Source of the DNA: Burkholderiaceae bacterium
GTDB taxonomy: Bacteria; Pseudomonadota; Gammaproteobacteria; Burkholderiales; Burkholderiaceae_D
Direction of reading: 5' to 3'
Length of the DNA stretch: 6,726 nt
Assembly (NCBI GenBank): GCA_019752915.1
Contig: JAIELO010000107.1
Location: forward strand, 1-6,726
Position numbers and translations under genes: made by a program
Shown: in pieces, positions 1 to 5,727 of the stretch
How the letters are laid out: every line of letters begins with the position of its first letter
How positions within the stretch are numbered: the stretch's first letter is position 1
The notes under the pieces: model-generated
Database searches by the model: none
The model's input: the letters and a program-made list of their open reading frames with translations, nothing else
What the model was told of the DNA's origin: nothing

Positions 1-1380
1 CACGGCCGTGCTGCCATTGCCATCGACCGGGGTGGTGCCGGTACCCGTCTGTTGACTGCCTGCCAAAATGCTGGCACTACCTTGCGGGGTAATTTTAAGA
101 ATCGCACCACCGGGGGATATGCCCGTCAAGGTACCGAGTGGTCCCCTTACCGAGATATACAGATTGCCATCGTTATCGCTCACCATGCCGTTTGCGACCA
201 GCGTGCTGGAGACGGGGATGGTACTGACCTGGCCGTCGGGGCTAATTTTGCGCAAATGGATGCCGCCCGCTTCCAGTTGATAACCTCCCGGTGCCGGTGC
301 GCTATCGAGTACATAAAGGTTGCCATTCAGATCGGCTGCCAGCAGATAGGGATTCATAAATCGCGCCAGCGCACCTGCGCCATCGCGCTCTGTAGCGCTA
401 TCGCCTTCCAACCCGGCCAGTAAGGCGGCACTGCTAGTGCTCTGTTGTATCTGCAGCTGGCCGGTGCTCGCCAGAATGATGCGGTTATCGCTACTGACGC
501 GTAGCAGGCGGTTACGCGAGGTCGTAGCGGTGAGTGGCGGGTAAACATTCACGGGATCGGCGCCGTAACTCGGGGTCGTGACCACCCCGGCCGACGTGAC
601 CTGACGGATCTGGTAGCCGCTGCGGGTGCCGCCGCAGTTATCGCGATCGAGTACCAGCAGATTCCCGCTGCTGTCGAGCGAGAGCGAATCGGGGCGGCCG
701 AAACGCGCCACGCTACCCGTACCATCGACGCCACCGCAACTGGTGGCGACGCCAGCGACGGTGCTGGTGGCACCGCTCGGTGTGACTTTGCGGATGGCAA
801 AGTTATCGATCATGTAGATATTGCCGGCACTATCGCTGATGCTATCCATAATCATGGTGAAGCGTGCCAGATTGCCCGGGCCATCGACACTGCCTTCGCC
901 GCCCTGCTCCAGTCCTGCCAGTAACACTGGCTTGCCGCCGCTTAAAGCGTAGACCGCGAAATTGGTGAGCAGGCGCAGATTGCCGCCGAGGGGATCGGTG
1001 GTGAGTTTGACGCTATTGGAAAAACGCGTGTCCTGGCTGAACGTCGCGACGGTGGCAATCGAGCCATCGGCTTCGATCCGGCGCACATAGCTATTCACGG
1101 TATCGTTGTCGAGCACGAATAAGCCATGATCGGCGGTCACAGTCAGCGCCATCACACGACCGAGTTTGGCTTGGCCCGATGGGCCGTCGGCATGGCCAAA
1201 AGCTGGCCGATACAGTGTGCTCACCTGACCATCCGGGCTGACACGGCGAATGGTACTGGGGACCTGACTCGGATAAATGTCGAGCATGGAGTCCTCTAGA
1301 TCGACGACGATCATACTGCCATCCGTATCGGCGGCCATGGCCGTGATCTCGTTAAAGCGGGCGGCACTGCCTTTGCCATC
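1..1380 (-). repeat. Degenerate DGxGxxARF linker repeats between propeller blades
   Basis: Six copies of a short linker recur in the lipoprotein: DGKGSAARF (1354-1380), ADGPSGQAKL (1162-1191), VDGPGNLARF (859-888), VDGTGSVARF (700-729), RDGAGALARF (358-387) and VDGNGSTAV (1-27, cut by the edge). Most follow a strand ending in LAG or VAG and precede a blade containing D-x-x-G-N-L-Y-V-x-D. Spacing between copies is irregular, about 53 to 120 residues, because some blades lack the linker. This is protein-level repetition; the DNA copies have diverged. Confidence 0.75.
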
Positions 1381-1842
1381 CTGTATGGAGCGGCCCCCCA
1401 GGTCGCCAGCAATCAGACTAAGTCCGGGCGAGCCCGGCGCCGGATATAAGGTCAGGTGGAGGCTGCGGCTGACGCCCGCAGAGGTGGCGGTCAGGGTAAT
1501 CGGCGTGATCGCCGTGACCCGTGTGGCTGGCGGGGTATAGGTAATGCTGGCGCCGCTGCTGGCGGAAAGGCTGCCAGGGTTGCCACTTGCCAGACTCCAG
1601 CTCACATCGGCACTATGATCAAGCGCGGCACTGATCGTGAGTGGGGCGTTGCCCAGCATGGTGCTGCCGGAAGGCAGTAGCTTGACAGTTTGTGCTACGA
1701 CAGGGGGAGGTGCGGGAGGGGTTACAGGGCTAGCGCCGCCACCGCCACCACAGCCCGCCAGCAAGGCTGCCAGCGTTGCCGCGAGTACAGCTGTGCGGAG
1801 GGGAACCGTAGGTGTGCGCCCAATGGACATAGTGCAGAACAT
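1..1842 (-). CDS. NHL-repeat beta-propeller lipoprotein with Ig-like domain (3' end outside window)
   Basis: Reading the minus strand from ATG at 1842 gives 614 codons with no stop, so the C-terminus lies beyond the left edge. Residues 1-31 form a lipoprotein signal: Arg near the N-terminus, a hydrophobic Ala/Leu stretch, then the lipobox LAGC with Cys31, followed by a Gly run and a Pro-rich spacer to about residue 50. Residues 51-134 look like a bacterial Ig-like domain. From about 140 onward there are NHL-type blades with phrases such as GNLYVLD, IRKVTPSG and SPDGQVST. AGGAGA at 1847-1852 lies four bases upstream of the ATG; a second in-frame ATG at 1830 is less well placed. The protein is probably anchored in the outer membrane or exposed to the periplasm or surface, where such propellers usually bind proteins or glycans. 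No catalytic motif was seen, and the ligand is unknown. It is divergent from the ABC operon, and a functional link is only possible. Confidence 0.85.
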   Translation of the reverse strand, partial: MFCTMSIGRTPTVPLRTAVLAATLAALLAGCGGGGGASPVTPPAPPPVVAQTVKLLPSGSTMLGNAPLTISAALDHSADVSWSLASGNPGSLSASSGASITYTPPATRVTAITPITLTATSAGVSRSLHLTLYPAPGSPGLSLIAGDLGGRSIQDGKGSAARFNEITAMAADTDGSMIVVDLEDSMLDIYPSQVPSTIRRVSPDGQVSTLYRPAFGHADGPSGQAKLGRVMALTVTADHGLFVLDNDTVNSYVRRIEADGSIATVATFSQDTRFSNSVKLTTDPLGGNLRLLTNFAVYALSGGKPVLLAGLEQGGEGSVDGPGNLARFTMIMDSISDSAGNIYMIDNFAIRKVTPSGATSTVAGVATSCGGVDGTGSVARFGRPDSLSLDSSGNLLVLDRDNCGGTRSGYQIRQVTSAGVVTTPSYGADPVNVYPPLTATTSRNRLLRVSSDNRIILASTGQLQIQQSTSSAALLAGLEGDSATERDGAGALARFMNPYLLAADLNGNLYVLDSAPAPGGYQLEAGGIHLRKISPDGQVSTIPVSSTLVANGMVSDNDGNLYISVRGPLGTLTGISPGGAILKITPQGSASILAGSQQTGTGTTPVDGNGSTAV

Positions 1843-1846
1843 GGTG

Positions 1847-1852
1847 TCTCCT
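1847..1852 (-). promoter_or_regulatory. Ribosome binding site of the lipoprotein gene
   Basis: The minus strand reads AGGAGA followed by CACC and then ATG. This is a near-ideal Shine-Dalgarno sequence and supports the start at 1842 over the in-frame ATG at 1830. Confidence 0.75.
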
Positions 1853-1932
1853 GAGAAGTTGATGCGAGCGGGATTTTATTTGTGCATAATGTTTTCGAGC
1901 GAGTATTGCGTTTTCGGTGTGGAATGTCCCGC

Positions 1933-1947
1933 ACATTATCAAAATGT
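1933..1947. promoter_or_regulatory. Small inverted repeat, possible operator
   Basis: ACATT at 1933-1937 and AATGT at 1943-1947 form perfect 5-base arms around a 5-base centre. The element sits 23 bases upstream of the binding-protein ATG, where a regulator could block or direct transcription. In such AT-rich DNA arms this short can arise by chance, so this is a weak call. Confidence 0.25.
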
Positions 1948-1957
1948 TACACATAAT

Positions 1958-1964
1958 TAAGGAG
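1958..1964 (+). promoter_or_regulatory. Ribosome binding site deciding the start of the binding-protein gene
   Basis: TAAGGAG lies six bases before ATG at 1971. This selects 1971 over the upstream in-frame GTG at 1917, which would put a non-signal-like extension ahead of the signal peptide, and over ATG at 1977. Confidence 0.8.
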
Positions 1965-1970
1965 CGTGGG

Positions 1971-2945
1971 ATGAAGATGCCTCAACTGTGCCGGGCTGCG
2001 GCCTTGTTTGCTGGTCTGTCGCTGGGAGTTGCTCAGGCGCAGGAAGTGGTGCGACTCGGTAATTTGAAATTCGCTCACTATGGCGCGGTCTCCTATATTA
2101 AGGAGATCGCCCCGAAATGCGGCATCAAGGTGGAAGAACGGATCTTCGCCAAAGGGCTCGACGTGATGCAGGGAATTATCGCCGGAGAGCTCGATGTCGG
2201 CACCACGGCGTCGGAAGCGGCCATCTCCGGGCGCGCCAGCGGTGCACCGATTCTGGTGGTGGCCGGCTTTGCCAAGGGCGGTGCACGGCTGGTCAGCCGT
2301 GCCGATCTGAAGCTGCAATCGGTCAAGGATCTGAAAGGCAAGCGGGTCGGTGTGACGCGCGGCGGGATCCAGGAAGTGCTGTTGCTGGCGGAACTGCAGC
2401 AGGCTGGTCTGACGTCGTCCGACCAGCCGGGCAAGGATGTGCAGCTGATCTATCTGGCCTTCGCCGATCTGAATCAGGCCCTGCTGGGTAAAAATATCGA
2501 TGTGATGATGAATTCCGAGCCGCAGTCCTCGCAGGCCATCAACAAGGGCTTTGGCACGGAAATTCTGAAGCCTTACGATACCCCGATCGGCGAACCGATC
2601 CGCACCATGGTGATGACCGAGAAGTTCTATAAGGAGAAGCGTCCGCTGGCCGAGAAATTCATGCGCTGCTTCGTGGAAGCCACCAAGGCCTTTATCGAGC
2701 AGCCGGCGCTGGCCGAAAAATATGTGCGCGAGACGGTGTTCAAGGGCCAGATCACCAAGGACGACTTCGAAGACGCGATCGGCAATTCGCCGTATTCGTA
2801 TGACATCACCGCCGAGCACATCCAGATCACCACCGACGTGATGTTCAAGACCGGGGTGGGGCGCATGGCCAAACCGCCAGCTGCCAAGGAATGGGTCAAA
2901 ACCGATCTGCTGGAAGCGGCCAAGAAAAGCGTGGGCGTGAAGTAA
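1971..2945 (+). CDS. Periplasmic substrate-binding protein of a NitT/TauT-class ABC importer
   Basis: The product has 324 residues, typical for this class. Residues 1-23 are a Sec signal peptide: Lys/Arg n-region, hydrophobic core of Ala/Leu/Gly, and AQA before Gln24 as the likely signal peptidase I site. The mature part has the fold cues of the SsuA/TauA/NMT1-like type II binding proteins: an opening beta strand (VVRLGNL), GIIAGELDVGTTASEAAISG near 68-87, a DLKGKRVGV strand near 120-128 followed by a Gly-rich ligand-loop region, and NIDVMMNSEP near 175-184. It should capture a small solute in the periplasm and deliver it to the permease encoded next. The Cys at residue 7 is in the n-region and is not a lipobox. 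Cys50 and Cys233 are the only cysteines of the mature part. The ligand cannot be named; sulfonates, nitrate-like anions, pyrimidine precursors and others are all handled by relatives. It is the first gene of the operon. Confidence 0.85.
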   Translation: MKMPQLCRAAALFAGLSLGVAQAQEVVRLGNLKFAHYGAVSYIKEIAPKCGIKVEERIFAKGLDVMQGIIAGELDVGTTASEAAISGRASGAPILVVAGFAKGGARLVSRADLKLQSVKDLKGKRVGVTRGGIQEVLLLAELQQAGLTSSDQPGKDVQLIYLAFADLNQALLGKNIDVMMNSEPQSSQAINKGFGTEILKPYDTPIGEPIRTMVMTEKFYKEKRPLAEKFMRCFVEATKAFIEQPALAEKYVRETVFKGQITKDDFEDAIGNSPYSYDITAEHIQITTDVMFKTGVGRMAKPPAAKEWVKTDLLEAAKKSVGVK

Positions 2946-3802
2946 TGGCGAACGGAGCGGGGAGCGCGGCGGTGAAGCGCGGTACGGTGGCGCGCGCGCA
3001 GCAACTGGCCGTCGGCATGATCGTGCCGGTGATCGTGATCGCGATCTGGCAACTGGCGGCCACGCTTGGCTGGGCCAATCCGCAGATGCTGCCCTCGCCA
3101 CTGGCGGTGGCCGAGCGCTGGCTGGCGTATCTGCTGCCGGTGCAGCCCTACAGTGCGGAGCAGGGCAGCTGGCTGGCGTGGGCGGTGTCGGGCGAATTGA
3201 TCCTCGATGCGCTCGGCAGCCTGTACCGGGTGGCGGCCGGTTTTGCCATCGGCGCGGCGCTGGCTTTGCCGATGGGCTTGCTGATGGGGGCCAGTCCGCG
3301 CATGTACGCCTGGTTTAATCCGCTGATGCAGTTGCTGCGGCCGATTCCGCCGATTGCCTATATTCCGCTGTCGATACTGTGGTTCGGGCTGGGTAATGCG
3401 CCGGCCATTTTTCTGATCGTGCTGGGCGCCTTCTTCCCGGTGCTGATGAATACCATCGCCGGCGTGCGCCAGGTGGACGGCATCTATCTGCGTGCGGCGC
3501 GCAATCTGGGCGCCAGCGGCAGTACCCTGTTTATCCGCGTGATCCTGCCAGCGGCGGTGCCGTATATTTTGTCCGGGGTGCGCATCGGTATCGGCACCGC
3601 GTTTATCGTGGTGATCGTGTCGGAAATGATCGCCGTGAATAATGGTCTGGGTTTCCGCATTCTGGAAGCGCGCGAGTACTTCTGGTCCGACAAAATCATG
3701 GCCGGCATGATAACCATCGGTCTGTTAGGGCTGGCCATCGATAGCGCCGTGAATAAACTGAATAACTATCTGCTGCGCTGGCACCGCGGTCTGGAGCACT
3801 AA
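2945..3802 (+). CDS. ABC importer permease, NitT/TauT class (SsuC/TauC-like)
   Basis: The product has 285 residues with about six membrane helices, the first at roughly 21-42. It belongs to the BPD-transport inner-membrane family. The cytoplasmic coupling (EAA-type) loop is visible near 183-202 (AARNLGASG, then IRVILP) and should dock on the ATPase. PIPPIAYIPLSILWFGLG near 133-150 is typical of SsuC/TauC/NrtB permeases. ATG at 2945 shares one base with the TAA of the binding protein (TAATG), and the Shine-Dalgarno signal is weak, so translation is probably coupled. An in-frame ATG at 2891 lies inside the upstream gene and is rejected. The segment between helix 1 and helix 2 (about 61-85) seems longer than in textbook SsuC proteins. 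It probably works as a homodimer in the inner membrane. Confidence 0.88.
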   Translation: MANGAGSAAVKRGTVARAQQLAVGMIVPVIVIAIWQLAATLGWANPQMLPSPLAVAERWLAYLLPVQPYSAEQGSWLAWAVSGELILDALGSLYRVAAGFAIGAALALPMGLLMGASPRMYAWFNPLMQLLRPIPPIAYIPLSILWFGLGNAPAIFLIVLGAFFPVLMNTIAGVRQVDGIYLRAARNLGASGSTLFIRVILPAAVPYILSGVRIGIGTAFIVVIVSEMIAVNNGLGFRILEAREYFWSDKIMAGMITIGLLGLAIDSAVNKLNNYLLRWHRGLEH

Positions 3803-4599
3803 TGGGCAGCGCACATATCAGTATCGAGCAGGTCGGCAAGGTATTCCAGAGCGAAGAGCGGGCGGTCGTGGCGCTGCAGGACATCAATCTGGAAATCCCC
3901 CGTGGTCAGTTTGTCTGCCTGCTCGGGCCTTCCGGCTGCGGCAAATCGACGCTGCTGAATGCCATCGCCGGTTTCGCCCTGCCCAGTAGCGGTAGTATCG
4001 TCGCCGATGGCCAGCCCGTGACAGGGCCGGGGCCGGAGCGCGGCATGGTGTTTCAGGAGTACGCGCTGTTCCCGTGGATGACGGTGGCCGATAACGTCGC
4101 TTTCGGCCTGCAGATCAAGGGCTTGCCCAGAGAGCAGATCAACGCGACGGTGGAGCGCCTGCTGGCAATGCTGTCGCTAAGCGACTTCCGCAGCCGCTAT
4201 CCGAAAGACCTGTCCGGCGGGATGCGCCAGCGGGTGGCGATTGCGCGCATTCTGGCGCTCGATTCGCCCATCATGCTGATGGATGAACCGTTCGGCGCCC
4301 TCGATGCACTGACCCGGCGCAATCTGCAGGATGAGTTGCTGCGCATCTGGGCCGAGCTGAAAAAGACCATTATCTTCGTCACCCACAGTATCGAAGAGGC
4401 GATCTATCTGGCCGACCGTATTATCGTGATGACCTACCGGCCCGGCACCGTCAAGCGTGATCTGCTGGTGGAGTTGCCGCGCATGCGCGATCCGGCGGCG
4501 CCCGAATTCAATGCCCTGAAGCGCGAACTGGGCCAGCTGGTGATGGAAGAACAGCAGCGTCACCATCACGACGAGCTGCGCATGGCTGCCGTCGACTGA
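3802..4599 (+). CDS. ABC importer ATP-binding protein, NitT/TauT class (SsuB/TauB-like)
   Basis: The product has 265 residues with a complete nucleotide-binding domain: Walker A GPSGCGKST (42-50), Q-loop Gln85 in VFQEYALFPW, signature LSGGMRQR (138-145), Walker B IMLMDE (157-162), D-loop GALD (165-168) and switch His195 in VTHS. The MRQR signature variant is characteristic of nitrate/sulfonate/taurine importers. It hydrolyses ATP in the cytoplasm to drive the permease. The start overlaps the permease stop by one base (TAATG), with TGGAG at 3792-3796 as ribosome binding site. All catalytic residues are present, so it should be active. The C-terminal tail carries a HisHisHis cluster near 254-256, of unknown meaning. 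No regulatory C-terminal domain is present. Confidence 0.93.
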   Translation: MGSAHISIEQVGKVFQSEERAVVALQDINLEIPRGQFVCLLGPSGCGKSTLLNAIAGFALPSSGSIVADGQPVTGPGPERGMVFQEYALFPWMTVADNVAFGLQIKGLPREQINATVERLLAMLSLSDFRSRYPKDLSGGMRQRVAIARILALDSPIMLMDEPFGALDALTRRNLQDELLRIWAELKKTIIFVTHSIEEAIYLADRIIVMTYRPGTVKRDLLVELPRMRDPAAPEFNALKRELGQLVMEEQQRHHHDELRMAAVD

Positions 4600-4621
4600 A
4601 CGATAGTGTAAACTGGGGCTT
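4600..4621 (+). promoter_or_regulatory. Short gap before the ypjD-like gene, with a possible -10 box
   Basis: Only 22 bases separate the ATPase stop from the next ATG. TAAACT at 4609-4614 matches four of six bases of the -10 consensus. CTGCCG at 4586-4591, 17 bases upstream, is a poor -35. If used, transcription would start almost at the ATG, giving a nearly leaderless message. CTGGGG at 4613-4618 is a weak ribosome binding site. No hairpin terminator is present, so read-through from the ABC operon is expected. Confidence 0.3.
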
Positions 4622-5425
4622 ATGCAGAATTTCCTCCTTATCGCAGCCGTCGTGCTGTACCTCGTCTGTGCCGCGCTGCCGCCGCGCCGCGCCACGCTGA
4701 TTTCCGCCATGACGGCGCTGGCCTGGCTGCTACATGGCGCTGGCCTATGGTTTGATCTGGCCAGCGGCGGCACCATCCGCATCGGTTTTGCCGCCATGCT
4801 GTCGTCCGCCCTGTGGGTGTCGGTGGCCGCCTACTGGGTGGAAAACCGTAACTTCAGTCTGGATAGCATGCGTCATCTGGTGATGCCGAATGCGGCGCTG
4901 GTAGTGGCTTTGCAGGTGGCTTTCCCCGGCGCGCTGATCGCACTGGAAGGCAAATCGCCCCTGTTTGGCTGGCATATCGCAATTGCTGTCATGGCCTACA
5001 GCACGCTGACGGTGGCCGCTTTCCATGCGGTGCTGATGGCGCTGCAGGAGCGTCACCTGCATGCAGCCAGCGAACGCAAAACCTTTCTGTCACATGCGCT
5101 AGACCAGTTGCCAGCGCTGCTGACCATGGAAAAGCTGCTGTTCCGGATGATCAGCTTCGGCTTCGCGCTACTCAGTCTGACGGTGTTTTCCGGCATCGTG
5201 TTCTCGGAACAGGTGTTCGGTCAGGCGCTCAAGTGGGATCACAAGTCCGTATTTACGCTGCTGTCATGGCTGCTGTTTGCGGCCTTGCTGGCAGGACGCC
5301 GCTTCCGTGGCTGGCGTGGCCGGACGGCGCTGAGTTTTACGCTGGCCGGTTTCACCACGCTGCTGCTGGCCTATGTGGGTAGCCGCTTTGTGCTGGAAGT
5401 GCTGCTGCATAAGGGGGGCGTATGA
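4622..5425 (+). CDS. ypjD: YpjD/CcsA-like cytochrome c assembly family membrane protein
   Basis: The product has 267 residues with about eight hydrophobic helices (near 2-19, 25-45, 54-72, 86-107, 116-142, 173-196, 207-224 and 237-263). It matches the short YpjD/HemX-type branch of the CcsA cytochrome c assembly family. Conserved-looking histidines occur at His118 (GWHIAIAVMAYSTLT) and His207 (KWDHKSVFTLLSW), candidates for haem ligands. The tryptophan-rich WWD haem-handling motif of full CcsA/CcmC/CcmF proteins is absent, as is usual for this branch, so a direct role in cytochrome c maturation is not proven. In related bacteria the gene is usually found beside ffh; here an ABC importer lies upstream instead. 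It is followed by the small gene at 5422 with an ATGA overlap, implying co-translation. Confidence 0.82.
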   Translation: MQNFLLIAAVVLYLVCAALPPRRATLISAMTALAWLLHGAGLWFDLASGGTIRIGFAAMLSSALWVSVAAYWVENRNFSLDSMRHLVMPNAALVVALQVAFPGALIALEGKSPLFGWHIAIAVMAYSTLTVAAFHAVLMALQERHLHAASERKTFLSHALDQLPALLTMEKLLFRMISFGFALLSLTVFSGIVFSEQVFGQALKWDHKSVFTLLSWLLFAALLAGRRFRGWRGRTALSFTLAGFTTLLLAYVGSRFVLEVLLHKGGV

Positions 5426-5721
5426 GCCGTCTGTTATTCTGGCTGGCGCTGGTGTTTCTGGTGGTGTTTGCCATCCGTAGCAAGATCCGCGCAGCCCAGC
5501 AGCGTCAGCAAAACCGCCAGCAGCCGCCAGCGGCGGGGCCTTCCGGAGCGTCGGGGCAAGCCGCGTCGGGGCAAGCTGCGGGGCGGCGTCAAGCCAGCGC
5601 CGAAATCGAAACCATGCTGCAATGCGCCCATTGCGGCGTGTTCTATCCGGCCTCCGAAACCGTTCAGGCGCGCGGGCGCGACTACTGCAGCGCGGCCCAT
5701 GCCGCTATGCCATCGGCCTGA
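5422..5721 (+). CDS. PP0621-type small membrane protein with C-terminal Cys/His motif
   Basis: This 99-residue protein has one N-terminal membrane helix (about 4-18), then a basic, Gln/Ala/Pro/Gly-rich linker (about 19-60), then a compact domain with Cys68-x2-Cys71-x17-Cys89-x3-His93. That spacing looks like a zinc-binding ribbon, probably on the cytoplasmic side because the residues after the helix are strongly basic. I recognise this layout from the uncharacterised PP0621-type family, which often sits between ypjD and pilS. ATG at 5422 overlaps the ypjD stop by four bases (ATGA), with a G-rich ribosome binding site at 5411-5418. The function is unknown. Position suggests a link to the pilus regulator or to membrane redox proteins, but this is inference only. 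Confidence 0.75.
   Translation: MSRLLFWLALVFLVVFAIRSKIRAAQQRQQNRQQPPAAGPSGASGQAASGQAAGRRQASAEIETMLQCAHCGVFYPASETVQARGRDYCSAAHAAMPSA
5548..5577 (+). repeat. Tandem 15-base repeat in the linker of the small protein
   Basis: Two adjacent 15-base units (5548-5562 and 5563-5577) differ only in the last base and encode Ala-Ser-Gly-Gln-Ala twice (residues 43-52). Units are a multiple of three, so slippage would lengthen or shorten the linker without breaking the frame. Confidence 0.8.
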
Positions 5722-5727
5722 GGCAGC

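Larger units (their letters stand above)
1843..1970. promoter_or_regulatory. Divergent intergenic control region
   Basis: This 128-base gap separates the start codons of the lipoprotein and the binding protein, so it should hold promoters for both. It is visibly richer in A and T than its flanks. Possible plus-strand -10 elements include CATAAT at 1885-1890, but the nearest TTGATG (1859-1864) is 20 bases away, which is too far for a normal sigma-70 promoter. On the minus strand TAAAAT, the complement of ATTTTA at 1873-1878, resembles a -10 box but lacks a convincing -35. I therefore cannot place either promoter. An activator-dependent promoter would fit the weak -35 elements. Confidence 0.6.

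Noticed and set aside
52..423. Plus-strand frames opposite the lipoprotein gene
   Set aside because: The minus strand carries an uninterrupted 614-codon frame with signal peptide and repeats. The plus-strand translations are low-complexity shadows.
1..1380. Repetitive protein pattern considered as a CRISPR or DNA satellite
   Set aside because: The repeats are protein-level, irregularly spaced and diverged at the DNA level, with no constant repeat-spacer structure.
1917..1970. GTG at 1917 as start of the binding protein
   Set aside because: It would add 18 residues ahead of a good signal peptide. The TAAGGAG at 1958-1964 points to ATG 1971.
1947..3101. A long open frame of 384 codons on the minus strand, antisense to the binding protein
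   Set aside because: It mirrors the codon pattern of the well-supported gene on the other strand. Its translation is rich in His, Arg and Gln with no domain, and it has no plausible ribosome binding site.
4177..4797. A 206-codon minus-strand frame across the ATPase/ypjD junction
   Set aside because: It lies opposite two clear genes with intact motifs, and its product shows no recognisable fold. It is a shadow frame.
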